From NCBI GenBank assembly GCA_014529385.2, contig CM043945.1:3382312-3446311 (forward strand): a stretch of DNA of 64,000 nucleotides, read 5' to 3'. The stretch is from Adiantum capillus-veneris. Its lineage: Eukaryota > Streptophyta > Polypodiopsida > Polypodiales > Pteridaceae. The translations under genes and the position numbers were made by a program. The notes under the pieces were generated by a model. The model searched no databases. It worked only from the letters and a program-made list of their open reading frames with translations, and was not told where the DNA came from. This document shows positions 31,007 through 42,315 of the stretch, in pieces. The first letter of the stretch is position 1. Each line of letters opens with the position of its first letter.

Positions 31007-34000
31007 TAAACCTTAGAAAATCTAATGTCCGACCAAAATGACCTGATTTGTCCCTAGGCTTCTATAGAGCTTAATTACAACACCGTGAGCTGGCTTTGCT
31101 CATCCAACAAGCATTTGCGACCAAAATACAATTGCCCACTTAAAATATGAAGTTCATGTAAACATTACAAGTGGCCGTAATGGCTCAAAATAATAATAAC
31201 GGGATATTCGATGATGTCCATGAGCTTGTATCTTCACATTACAACATCCATCTTCATCTTCATCACTTCATCAGCATCTTCATATGGAATCTTTGAGGAA
31301 TATTCATGAAATCTTTGTGGAAGCGTTGTTGAAAGGTTGGCCTGTCAGCACCCACTTAAAGGTGAATGTGCTGATAAGTGGTACTACTATAGGACCTATT
31401 AGTATGTACAATAGGTAAGGGAGGAAAATTGTCTCAACCTATGTCCATTGGCTCTCTCGAAGCCAATGCATGCCGTCATGTAGGCTCTAGAGTTGTGCAA
31501 AAGCCTATATCCCTGCTAGAATCATCATGCATATCTTGCAGGTATCCTATAATGACATGCACTGCTCCATGATGCATCATGCTAGTGTTAGTCATCGAAT
31601 GATTGACAACCCCAACTACAAACCCTCACACTGCAATTGCTATGTCGGGTCTCGACACTAAGAGGTTGTACATGAGAGTCCCAAAGGCTGATGACAATAC
31701 ATAATCTCTGCCAGCATATCCATGCTAATTGCATCAATGCCATGTGCAATGACCCTGCCAATCTATCCATAGTAGGTATCTCAACCCTCACTGTATCATC
31801 ACCAACACTTGAGCACCAACACTAGTCGCATATGGATGCATCAATCCTGACTCCAAGGTAGTTGCCACTCCCTCATCATCCATAGAGATTGCATCCTCAT
31901 GTCTTGGCATCACCTAATCAACCTCTAGTATGAGCATGTCAAAGAATTCCATATGCTCATCTCCGTGGTAGGAGTTATCGTCGATCTAGCTCTACATCTA
32001 CAGAGATGTCGTGCACAACACTCTAGAGATCATCCACAAAAGTACATGTCTGCAAAGTCACTGAGACTGCACCGTCTTGTACGTATGACTGAATGCTCTG
32101 CTCCGTGATTGGCAAAGCCTCAAAATCTATCACCACCATTGGTGATTGCTCTAGTTGTGCACTCAAAGATCCCTCCTGCTCTACATGTCTACCCTTAGAC
32201 CCTACATGCACAACGAGCAAAGTGTCACGCTGCTCTCATTAGTAAAGTGTACTTGCCTAGACTACAAACATCTGCATGGCAAACAACGAACTCACAGAGA
32301 TTATGGGGTCTTTGACACATAAGATATAGAGAAGATTCAAACGAGCATCATGATGACCTCACTCTATCACAAGAAAACCTCTTCTCATCAAGTAAGAATT
32401 ATCAGTCAACTAAACATGACACCCATGATCTCTAAGCTATGTGAGATGGAGATCAAACTCCTACGAGAATTAGGCACATATTGAACATCATGGGGCACAA
32501 GATACTCCCATTGGCAAAATGCAAATGAATGTCACCCACACCATGAGCACCATCCTACCTCATAGCAAAAAACATGCTAAACCACTCCCTGCAAGGATAA
32601 CATGGTGTAAAGCATTGTTGTCTAGTTGCCAATCATGAGACAAATTCCACACATGCATAGGTGAACCTATAGAAGTAGGAGTTTCTACCACAATTGTACT
32701 CTCAGCGATATCCAATGGAATCCTTCGCTATCTCCAATGCCTGAAACAATGCCTCCTCATGTGCCATGGTCTACCTTAATGCCAGCAAACCACATGTCTA
32801 CGTCCCTGAGATCTGCATGATACACCAGCTTGTGTATCCAATGACAAACTGCCATTGCAATATTCCATAATTGAGTGTAAAATGACTCTATATATCAGCC
32901 CACACAAAGTGTAAATACATTGTCCACAAGAGCATAACCGCTCAACACAATGCAAAAGAAAACTAGCTGATCAAACACTTGCCACCAAAACTATGGCAAA
33001 CATCGTATAAAGCGTATAACCCTCTGCCAAATTCAAGGGCCAATCACACATAAATAGTGACCATATGCAATGAGAGTGCAAGCAAAATGACCAGCCTCAT
33101 AGGCACAAGCCAAAATTTGGCTAAAACAGATCTGTAGCACCTGTCATAAAACGCATAACACCTAGAAAAAATTTGGCAAAGTCTCCTCTATAACTAGAGC
33201 AAAATCTCACCAAAAAACAAGGAAGTAAACAATGCCAAAATAGTATGGCACAATGCCAAATACAATGGCAAACAATCTGGGAATCCCTAAATTGGAATCA
33301 ATGAGCGTAAAGCTCCCGCAATGTCAATACATGAGTTGTATCTGCTTTACAAGACACTGCCAACCTGTGAGCTATTCGCCAAGCTCACCCAGTGCGGTAT
33401 CGAGGTATACATGCACCAATCTCCCACTTGTAGAGAATATCATATGAACCCTAAGTGCAACCTGCAATCACTACCTGGATCGCATCAAATCATGTGCACA
33501 AAGCTGTTGGAAAAAAAATTGCCAGAGTTTCGATAGTACAATGGCTATCAAACCCAAATAACCAACAACAACTGCCAATCTCAAACACAAGCAATAAATG
33601 TGTATTAACCCGCACTCAATATATATGCATAAAACTCTGCAAATCCGTGTTCATCACACAAGCCAACATGCATAATTGTGATGAATCCGCTCTCTAATCT
33701 TGAGAGTCCAGAAGAGAGCATACATCCACCAAATGTTATCAACTTATGCACATGAATGTGTTGAAATTTTCAGCCCACACTCTCTTCACTGGGAGTAAAA
33801 CATAAATGCACAAAACAAGAGAACGACAAAGCTCAATCCAAGCTCTTTGAATGTAGCAAATCACCACAGTATGCATACATGGTCTGCACATTAACTTGCA
33901 ACTTCCCAAACACCCTATAGCCGGTCAGCCCATATCTCTCAAACCGTTCAAAATTTGTAGAAACTTCCTTCTACAAAGTTGTAGATCTCAAAAAGCGTAG

Positions 34001-34297
34001 CAGAAATGGCCATGAAATGAGTTGTTTTTACAGGTCAAAACAGATATGTGAAAATCTGCAGCTGTGTACCCTAGACCTGCAAAAAATTTGCCAAATGTAT
34101 AGCAAAACACGTGCTAAATTTGGAAAAAAATTAATTGGAAAGTTGTAGACCATGACGTTTCCAATAAAGCTAACAAAAACCAAGCTGAAAACTGACCTTT
34201 TTCTCATCCAAATTATGCTGCAAAATAGTATTGAAAATTTTGTAGCTTCACCGCAATCTCCACCACATTGTCACCGTGCTCTTCGTGATCACCATGC

Positions 34298-34309
34298 GCT
34301 CTGATACCA
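34298..34309 (-). promoter_or_regulatory. Primer-binding site of copia D
   Basis: TGGTATCAGAGC on the minus strand, two bases from the LTR edge at 34312. Confidence 0.85.
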
Positions 34310-34311
34310 GT

Positions 34312-34599
<288 letters not shown>

Positions 34600-34689
34600 C
34601 TGGTTTCAAAACCTATAAGTAAACTCGCTTATAGATTAAGCCACTCCAAAGCACGGGAAGTGTAAAAATAGTTAACAAAATACTTGAGC

Positions 34690-36960
34690 ATCAAACCTAG
34701 TTCTAGTTTGTGGGGCATCATCTATTATTTTGGCAAAGAAGAAGGATGGATCTATGCAGATGTGCATAAATTATAGGGCTCTTAATTAGATAACAATTAA
34801 AAACAAGTACCTGATGCCACGTGTTAATGAGTTGTTTGATCAACTCTTTGGGTCAAAGTATTTTTCAAAGATAGATTTGAGGTCTAGTTACCATCAGGTT
34901 AGGATTAGACTAGAAGATGTTGCAAAGATAGCATTAATGACCCGTTTTGGGCATTTTGAGTTCTTGGGTATGTCATTTGGGCTAACCAATATACCAACAA
35001 CATTTATGACACTAATGGATATCATTTTACGTCCATACTTGGAAAAGTTTTGTAGTAGTTTTCCTAGATAGTATACTAGTTTATAGTAAATGTCAAAAAG
35101 AACACTTAGAACATTTACGTCTATATTAAAAATAAAAAAGATAACTTAGAACATTTACGTCTAGCGTTTGACTTATTGAGAAAACATATATTATCTGTGA
35201 AGGAAAGGAAATGTGATTTATTTGAGACCAAGGTTCGTTATCTTAATGACATTATATCCGCAAATGGAACCTGAGAAAGTGGAAGCTATTGTCATGTAGC
35301 CATCACCAAAATCCTCGAAGAATCACAAATTTTTCTTGGTATATCCACAAAGGAAGCGCGAATGGAACGCGAGAAAGTGGAAGCTATTGTCATGTGGCCA
35401 ACACCAAAAATCCTCGAAGAATCACAAAGTTTTTTGGGTATATTGAGGGTTTTATAGAAAATACATACCAAACTATGCAAAGATCATAGTCCCCTTGATA
35501 GAGCAGTTGAGGTCAAAACATAAGAGTATAATTTGGGGGAAGCCCAATAGAAAATCTTTGAAAGCTTAAGGTGGCTATAATAGCTACACCTATATTGACT
35601 ATAGTGGATCCGAATGAGCCGTTTGTATTGGATACATATGCAAGTAATGGGGTCATTGCAGCAGTACTTATGCAAAGTGGACAGCCAATTGTATTTGAAA
35701 GTAGAAAATTAGATAATGCTCAGCATAACTACTCGGCCTATGAGCGAGAGTTACTAGCTCTAGTACATGCACTTAAAAAGTGGATATACTACTTATATGG
35801 TGCCACTTTTGAGGTCCGGACATACCATGAAAGTCTAGAATGATTTTCAAGTCAAAATGAATTGAAGGGAAGAAAGACTAGGTTGGGATTTGACATTCAA
35901 ATACGTGATCAACAAGGGGTATATAACATAGTGGTAGATGCACTTAGTTGTATGTTGCGAATTAATGAATTATGCTTCTCAGTCTTCAAGAACAAGTTCA
36001 TGGAGTGAGCACGATCCATCTTTTATAGAGGTCTGGCATGTTGTACATGATCATATTAATTCATAGACACGACCATCTCCCTCATTTGCACACGTAATGC
36101 TAGTCTGAAGAGACTAGTCGTAGGTGTGGTGAGCAGTAGAGTGAGAGTTAGTCAGGAGAGACTAACTGAGAATTTGGGGTATAGTTTGGAGCCAAAGAGT
36201 TCTAACATAGATCCTTCATCACCCTTAATAACTACGACTTCAAAGGGGGATGATAAACTCCATCGAGGGGAGAAGTATGCTAATTACTCCATCGAAAATG
36301 AGTACTTACTCTACAAGGGTAGAGTGTGTGTACCAACTACTGGTGACTTTTGAGCATGCATTCTCAAAAAAAATTATGGTAGTCCAAGTGCCGATCATCC
36401 CAGGACTCAAAAGACCTATGCACTAATCAAAAGACAATTTCATTGGCCTAGTTTGTTAAGGATGTTTAGAATTATGTGTTGAAATGCAATAAATGTCAAG
36501 TCGATAAACTTGAGCGTCTCAAGGTTGAGGGACTACTCCACCCTTTAGAGATTCCTCAAGGGAAATGGGAAAGCATTTTCATGGACTTCATTACCAGTTT
36601 ACCCAAGACCAGCCGAGGGAATGACTCCGTTTGGGTGGTAGGGGACAGGTTAGCCAAAATGGAAAGTTTTTCTGCCACAAACAAAACGATTAAAATACTA
36701 CAATAAAAAAAACTCTTTATTGAAAATCTCTACAAGCTATATGGCCTACCCACAGATTTAGTGTCAAATAGGGATAGTGTCAAATAGGGATAGGAAGCTC
36801 AAGTCATTTTGAAGAGAATTCTTCAAAAAAATGGATACCACTATAAGTATGAGTATAGCATATCATCTGCAGTATGATGTTCAAACCGAAATGGTTTCCA
36901 AATCCTAGAGGATATGTTGACTTCTTATGTAAGAGAAGCAATGTAAGTGGGACGAGTACT
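34690..36960 (+). pseudogene. Decayed Ty3/gypsy pol (element E)
   Basis: Plus strand. RT at 34700-35071 ([37 protein letters not shown]), with the catalytic box region lost after YLEKF. RNase H at 35571-35843 (DTYASNGVIAAVLMQ, YSAYERELLALVHALKKW). Integrase N-part at 36476-36706 (CNKCQVDK, IFMDFITSLP, VVGDRLAK). Stops and frameshifts throughout. A 98-bp tandem duplication lies at about 35263-35445. RT wording is that of the chromovirus-like branch, unlike A and H. Confidence 0.8.
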
Positions 36961-37299
36961 TACCCATTTTGGAATTTGATATGATGAAGGCAACAAAGGA
37001 AAGCATTTGTACTGCTCCCTTTCCCATATTCATGGTTTTTGACTTTGTAGGAATCTTCAAGAATACAAAGTCACCTTTTGCAAAGGTAACTTTTCTTAGT
37101 CCTTTGTCTTGGTCAATAAGGGACTTGCAACACCATTAAAAGTGTGTAAAGAGGGCGTTTATACTGATGATGAGTGGGAGGAGCTTGATGCTTGTGCTAT
37201 GGTGACCATTCGCTTACACCTTGATGAGTTGATTTTCTTTGTAATTATGGGCAAGTCTACTATAATGGAATTATAGGAGTCATTCTACTCAGCTGAGAA

Positions 37300-39740
37300 T
37301 GGTAAGCGTGCATTGAATAAAGTTTTATATCAAAAGGTAACTTGGTCATGCTGAAGGCCAAAAGTGTGGCTCATTATATTCCTTGTATGTCTCTTCTGCA
37401 AAAGAGAATTCTATCTATGTAGCCGACCTACCTCCTATTGAGTTGTGGCATAGCCAGCTTGGTCATATGAGTCAGAATGGAACGAAGCAATTGCAACGTT
37501 TTGGTTATATCCCAATGTTAAACTATTATGACTTTAGTTTGTGTGAGCACTGCATATACGGGAAATAGACTAGGCTTACCACTTTGCCATTGGATAGAAA
37601 ACTAGGAAACCCTCTAGATTTGGTTCATAGTGACCTATATGGGCCTATGCCACATAATTCCATAGGGGGGGCATTATATTTCTTGACATTCATAGATGAA
37701 TCTACTCAAAAGGTGTGGGTCTACCTCTTGAAGAGGAAAAATAAAGTTTTTGCTACATTCTATAAGTTCCTAGCTATGGTCAAGGACTAATCAGCCAGGA
37801 AGTTGAAGGCTTTGCGCACTAACAATGGGGGAGAGTATGTCTCCACTAAGTTTAAGACCTTTTGTAGAAAAGGGGGAATTTAGAGACAATTTACTACATT
37901 GTACACACCTACTTAGAATGGAGTTGTTGAATGCATGAATAGAACTATTCAAGAGAGGGTCACTTCCATGCTATGTATGGTAAATTTACCTCAAGAGTTT
38001 TGGGGAGAGGCTGTTATGACAACGGTGCATATAATCAATAAGTCACCTTGTGCACCATTAGACTACAAGATTCCATAGGAGATGTGGATATACGAGAAGG
38101 CCAATTACAACAGATTACGTGTGTTTGGGTGTGAGGCATTCTCACATGTGCCTAAAGAACTTAGAAAGAAGTTGGACCCCAAGTCACAAGTGATCTTCAA
38201 TGAATGAAAGATGCATAGATAGCAGATGAAAGAGGTTGAGTATTGCAAAGTGAGATTTGAGGACGTAGCCTCAGTCCAGTTACACAAACAACTCAATCTA
38301 CTACTGATGTACCTATTACTAGTCGTGCTCCTCAGAGAGCTAGTGATGCTCTTGAGAGAGTAAAGTCTAGCAATCACACAGTGAGAATCTATGCGACTCT
38401 CTTGTGCCCTTGAGCATTTTTAGCCAGAGTTAGACTATTTGTTGGTCACTAACTGTGGTGAGCCTACCTACTACCAAGAGGCTATTGAGATGGAAGATAA
38501 CATGAAGTGGGAGCAGGCAATGAAATCTAAGTATAACTCAATCATGACAAATGAAACTTGGGAACTGACAAAGTTTTGAGTGGGAAAACAAGCCTTGTCT
38601 TGCAAATGGGTGTATAAGAAGAAGTACACAAAAGAAGATCCTGAGCCTAAGTATAAGGATAGATTGGTTGCTAAGGGTTTTAAGTAAAACAAAAACGTGT
38701 ATTTTGATGATATTTTCTCTCCAGTGGTCAAGATGACTATGCTTGTGCTTGAACTAGTAGCCATTGAGGACATGGAACTTGTCCAGATGGAAATGAAGAC
38801 ATATTTCCTTCATGAATATCTTGATGAGGATGTCTATATGAAACAACCAGAGGGTTTTGAAGTCAAAGCTAAAAAGCCTACAAGGGCAGAAATGGTGTGT
38901 AGATTTTGTAAGGCATTGTATGGCCTAAAACAAGGCTCAAGGCAGCGGTACATGAAGTTTGACAAGTACATGCAGTCCCAAGGTTATGTAAGGAGCCAAG
39001 AAGATCACTGCTTGTATACCAAGAATTTGAACGATGGTTTACTTATCATCTTGATACTCTATGTTGATTAAATGATCATTGTTAGGAAGTGATGAGATTG
39101 TCATCTTGAAGAAGTCACTTAGCACGCAGTTTGCAATGAAGGACTTGAGAGATGCAAGTCACTTTCTAGGTATACGTATCAAGAGGGATAGAAAACATGG
39201 AATATTGGAGCTGTCTTAGAAAAAGTATATCCACAATATCTTGCAACATCTGAATATGCAAGGGGAAGGCATTGAGTACCCCAATGTAGGTATATAAAAA
39301 ATTTAGCAAGAATAATGCTAGATTGGCATATTCTTCAACAGTTAGCAGTCTCATGTACGCCATGGTAGCCACGAGACCAGACATTGCTTTTACAGTGGGA
39401 GTGATTAGCAGATTTATGGCAAATACTGACAGAAGGCATTGGGAAGTAGTGAAGCACATCTTGAGATATTTGAAAGTTATGATAGACAAATGCTTATACT
39501 TTGGGAATACTGATGCATCCATTGTGGATTACACAAATGTGGATGTTAGCAGCGGCTAACACAGGCTACACGGGTTATGCATCAAGCGGGACATATGCTA
39601 TGGTTGTGCATAATATTTCCAACACACTTTGTATAAGTCTTGGGCTCACTTGGAGTTCCAAAGTTGTATATGCTAGTTAGAGGGCTCAAGCTTAAACCCA
39701 TAGTAGAAGGGATTGTGGTGAAAGTCTTTAAAAGGAATCC
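37300..39740 (+). pseudogene. Decayed Ty1/copia pol (element F)
   Basis: Plus strand. Integrase from about 37430 (ELWHSQLGHMSQNG, CEHCIYGK, LDLVHSDLYGPM, TFIDESTQKVWVY, RTNNGGEY), RT around 38580-39070 (CKWVYKKKYT, FSPVVKMTM, YMKQPEGF, KALYGLKQGSRQRY, LILYVD followed by a stop), RNase H side at 39340-39700 (ATRPDIAFTVGVISRFM, HILRYLK). At least ten stops or frame changes. It is older than the intact copia at 25110 and not closely related to it. Confidence 0.82.
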
Positions 39741-39757
39741 TTTATGCAAGGAGGCTT

Positions 39758-41359
39758 CATTCTTGAGTATCTACTCTTGAGGATCCACTTTTGAGAGCTC
39801 TCTCTCTTGAGTCTTCACTCTATGGCCTAGCCTTGAGCTTAATATCCATGCTTAAGAGGCTAGTGCTAATCCATTGTAATTACAGTAAGCTCATCTTGAT
39901 TAATCTAATTCCTATTTTCTCATTAGTCTACCTCTTCTCTACATTTCATTATGTCATGAAGTAGTATTACACTCTCATTATTCTAGATTTGAGAGAGGTA
40001 TGTACTTCTTGCTATTAACCACTCCTATTCCTCTATAAGCATTTGATTTGTGATATTTAGAATCACTAATTAGGTTGATTAAGTTGGGTCTTAATCTTGT
40101 AACTAGTGTGTGTGTCCTATTGTTTGCTTGTGTGTAGATAGGTTTCATGAAACTCTAACACCATTCACCTCGTGTGTGTAGCTATTGATGAAGTGCCGTG
40201 ATTGACATGTGGTGATTGGAGAGGCCAACGCCAATGTAATTAGTGTGTGCTTATCATTAGTGTGTTTGGGGTTTCTAGTCTATGGTAAGTCAGACTTTGG
40301 TGGACTTGATGTGTGTAGAAGTTGATTGATTAGTGATTAGAGTATGATTAGAGTTAGTCTTGCCATGGCTAATCTCTACTTGCATTGGAGAGGTGATCTC
40401 TTGAATCCTCTATTTCTATATACCCGATGTTCGTGCTTCCATGCCCTAGCTGGGTTGCCAATCCACGAATTTGATAATTTTGTGTGGGTTGCGATTAGGT
40501 CATTGCTACAATACCTCCCCACATTTATTTTGTGTGGGTTGCGATTAGGTCATTGCTACAATGCCTCCCTACACCCTACAAATGTACGGAGGCGTTGTAG
40601 CAATGACCTAATCGCAACCCACACAAAATTATCAAATTCGTGGATCGGTGACCCGGCTAGGGCATGGAAGCACAAGCATTGGATTAATAGAAATAGAGGA
40701 TTCAAGAGATCACCTCTCCAATGCAAGTAGAGATTAGCCATGTCAAGAAAGACTAACTCTAATCATATTCTAATCACTAATCACTAATCAATCAACTCCT
40801 ACACACATCAATCCCACCGAAGTCCGACTTACCATAGACTAAAAACCCCAAGCACACTAATGATAAGCACACACTAATTACATTGGTGTTGGCCTCTCCA
40901 ATCACCACATGTCAATCACAGCACTTCATCAATAGCTACACACATGAGGTGAATGGTGCTAGAGTTTCATAAAACCTATCTACACACAAGCAAACAATAG
41001 GACACACACACTAGTTACAAGATTAAGACCCAACTTAATCAACCTAATTAGTGATTCTAAATATCACAAATCAAATGCTTATAGAGGAATAGGAGTGGTT
41101 AATAGCAAGAAGTACATACCTCTCTCAAATCTAGAATAATGAGAGTGTAATACTACTTCATGACATAATGAAATGTAGAGAAGAGGTAGACTAATGAGAA
41201 AATAGGAATTAGATTAATCAAGATGAGCTTACTGTAATTACAATGGATTAGCACTAGCCTCTTAAGCATGGATATTAAGCTCAAGGCTAGGCCATAGAGT
41301 GAAGACTCAAGAGAGAGAGCTCTCAAAAGTGTATCCTCAAGAGTGGATACTCAAGAATG
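39758..41359. repeat. 1.6-kb inverted repeat with about 800-bp arms
   Basis: Left arm 39758-40568, right arm 40588-41359, loop only about 19 bp. The outer ends read CATTCTTGAGTATC and its complement GATACTCAAGAATG. The arms agree at most positions by eye over their whole length. The left arm is longer because it holds a 50-bp-period direct repeat (TGTGTGGGTTGCGATTAGG at 40481 and 40531). No target duplication is seen, and the right end coincides with the edge of LTR3. No protein is encoded. It could be a fold-back element or an inverted duplication of older LTR-like DNA. Confidence 0.9.
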
Positions 41360-41697
41360 ATGTGGGACGCATGTCTAACCTCACCGTCCTATCTTATTGC
41401 AGTATATTAGCGAGAATCACGATTAATTTGTCAAACCATGGGACGAAGCTGACGACTAGTGCATAGAGGCTACAAAAGGTTGTCAATCTCTTGGAAAACA
41501 ACTAACAACTCGCATCTAACTCAAGCTACACTCAAGTGACTGAAATCATCAAAAGCCAATCGCTCATCAGCAAGCAAATCACATCCGTTACAGTATCAAA
41601 TGACATCCAAACATAATGAAACTTCTAGGACAAGTTTATAAGACCTAAGCACACATGCCTATGATCTCAAACCCCACTTCAGGTCAAGTTCCAAAAT

Positions 41698-41708
41698 CGA
41701 TTATTAAC
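41698..41708. promoter_or_regulatory. Palindrome half-site inside LTR3
   Basis: CGATTATTAAC matches the right half of the palindrome copy at 46469-46490 over eleven bases. It is about 338 bp from the outer-left LTR edge, the same place as the half-sites of LTR1 and LTR2. Confidence 0.7.
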
Positions 41709-42048
41709 AGCAGTGGATTTTTGACCTAGTCATTTTCGACCCAGAATGCATCTAAATGCTTAGCAATGATGCCCCAATACCCGCCTATGCTTAGTTTTTT
41801 ATTTAAAAGTGTAAATTCTTAATTATGATGAAATTAGGCCGCGGGTCGACAACGCCAAAAGCTATGAAATACTGTGAATGGCTTACGTCAATGCGTAGAG
41901 CTCTTACCTGCGGTTGCAATGCAACAAATGCATTCGCAATGTGACAATTGGAGAGGGAGTAGGAAGCGCGAAAAGGAGAGAAGTGAGCGCCGTTAGCTCA
42001 CGTTGTGTATTTATTATCCAAAAGCTTATAAAAAACTTACAAAATTGG

Positions 42049-42058
42049 CTTTTATACC
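42049..42058 (-). promoter_or_regulatory. TATA box of LTR3
   Basis: GGTATAAAAG on the minus strand; context GGCTAAGGTATAAAAGCC parallels GGCTGAGGTATATAAGCC in LTR1. Confidence 0.6.
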
Positions 42059-42276
42059 TTAGCCAAGGTTTTTGGGTGGTCAAAAATAATAATCTGGAGT
42101 TCTACCAAAGCTGGGAATTGACTAATTGATACAATCTGGAAGCTTGTAGCCCCGGCTCATTAATCACAAAGTTTACCAAGAAAATAAGAGTTACAATATT
42201 CCTGATTTATCAAAATAATAATTGTTTTACAAGGAGAACTCCGAAAAATGGTGTCCACGTTAGCTTGCTGCTAACA

Positions 42277-42290
42277 TTCCCCCCCTCCTC
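42277..42290 (-). promoter_or_regulatory. Polypurine tract next to LTR3
   Basis: GAGGAGGGGGGGAA on the minus strand, touching the LTR edge; standard primer for plus-strand synthesis. Confidence 0.8.
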
Positions 42291-42315
42291 GCCTGTGTCG
42301 TCCCTTGACACAGCT

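Larger units (their letters stand above)
14827..31350 (-). mobile_element. Element B: pol-less relative of element A with nested insertions
   Basis: From the right: 5' LTR (LTR2, 24884-31350 including insertions), tRNA-Asp-type primer site 24865-24882, palindrome array 24342-21762, gag-like ORF 20455-19841, a copia-type protease fragment, and a second-protease/WxPK frame 19012-17648. No RT, RNase H or integrase is present between gag and the 3' module, so it must have depended on enzymes in trans. The 3' LTR expected at its left end is replaced by LTR1, which resembles LTR2 only at its terminal 60 bp. On the right the element is inserted in a decayed copia (D). Confidence 0.75.
24884..31350 (-). 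repeat. 5' LTR of element B (LTR2), interrupted by a MITE and a copia element
   Basis: Real LTR sequence is 24884-24925 plus 30344-31350, about 1049 bp, close to the 1046 bp of LTR1. It starts TGTTGGCGG and ends GGCCTGTCAGCA. Similarity to LTR1 is patchy (GGACGGAGCT, CCCGCAGG, GATATGCT) except for the last 60 bp, which are nearly the same. It has a TATA box at 31000-31006 and the half-site ACGTAGGATGT at 30637-30647. Confidence 0.8.
41361..42276 (-). repeat. 3' LTR of element H (LTR3)
   Basis: About 916 bp, TGTGGGACGC to GCTAACA. It is followed on the right by a polypyrimidine tract, so it is a 3' LTR of a minus-strand element. Early words (TTAGCGAGAA, TTTGTCA, GGACG) parallel LTR1. The left border is placed from the TG and from the end of the inverted repeat; it may be off by three bases. 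TATA box at 42049-42058, half-site at 41698-41708. Confidence 0.7.
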
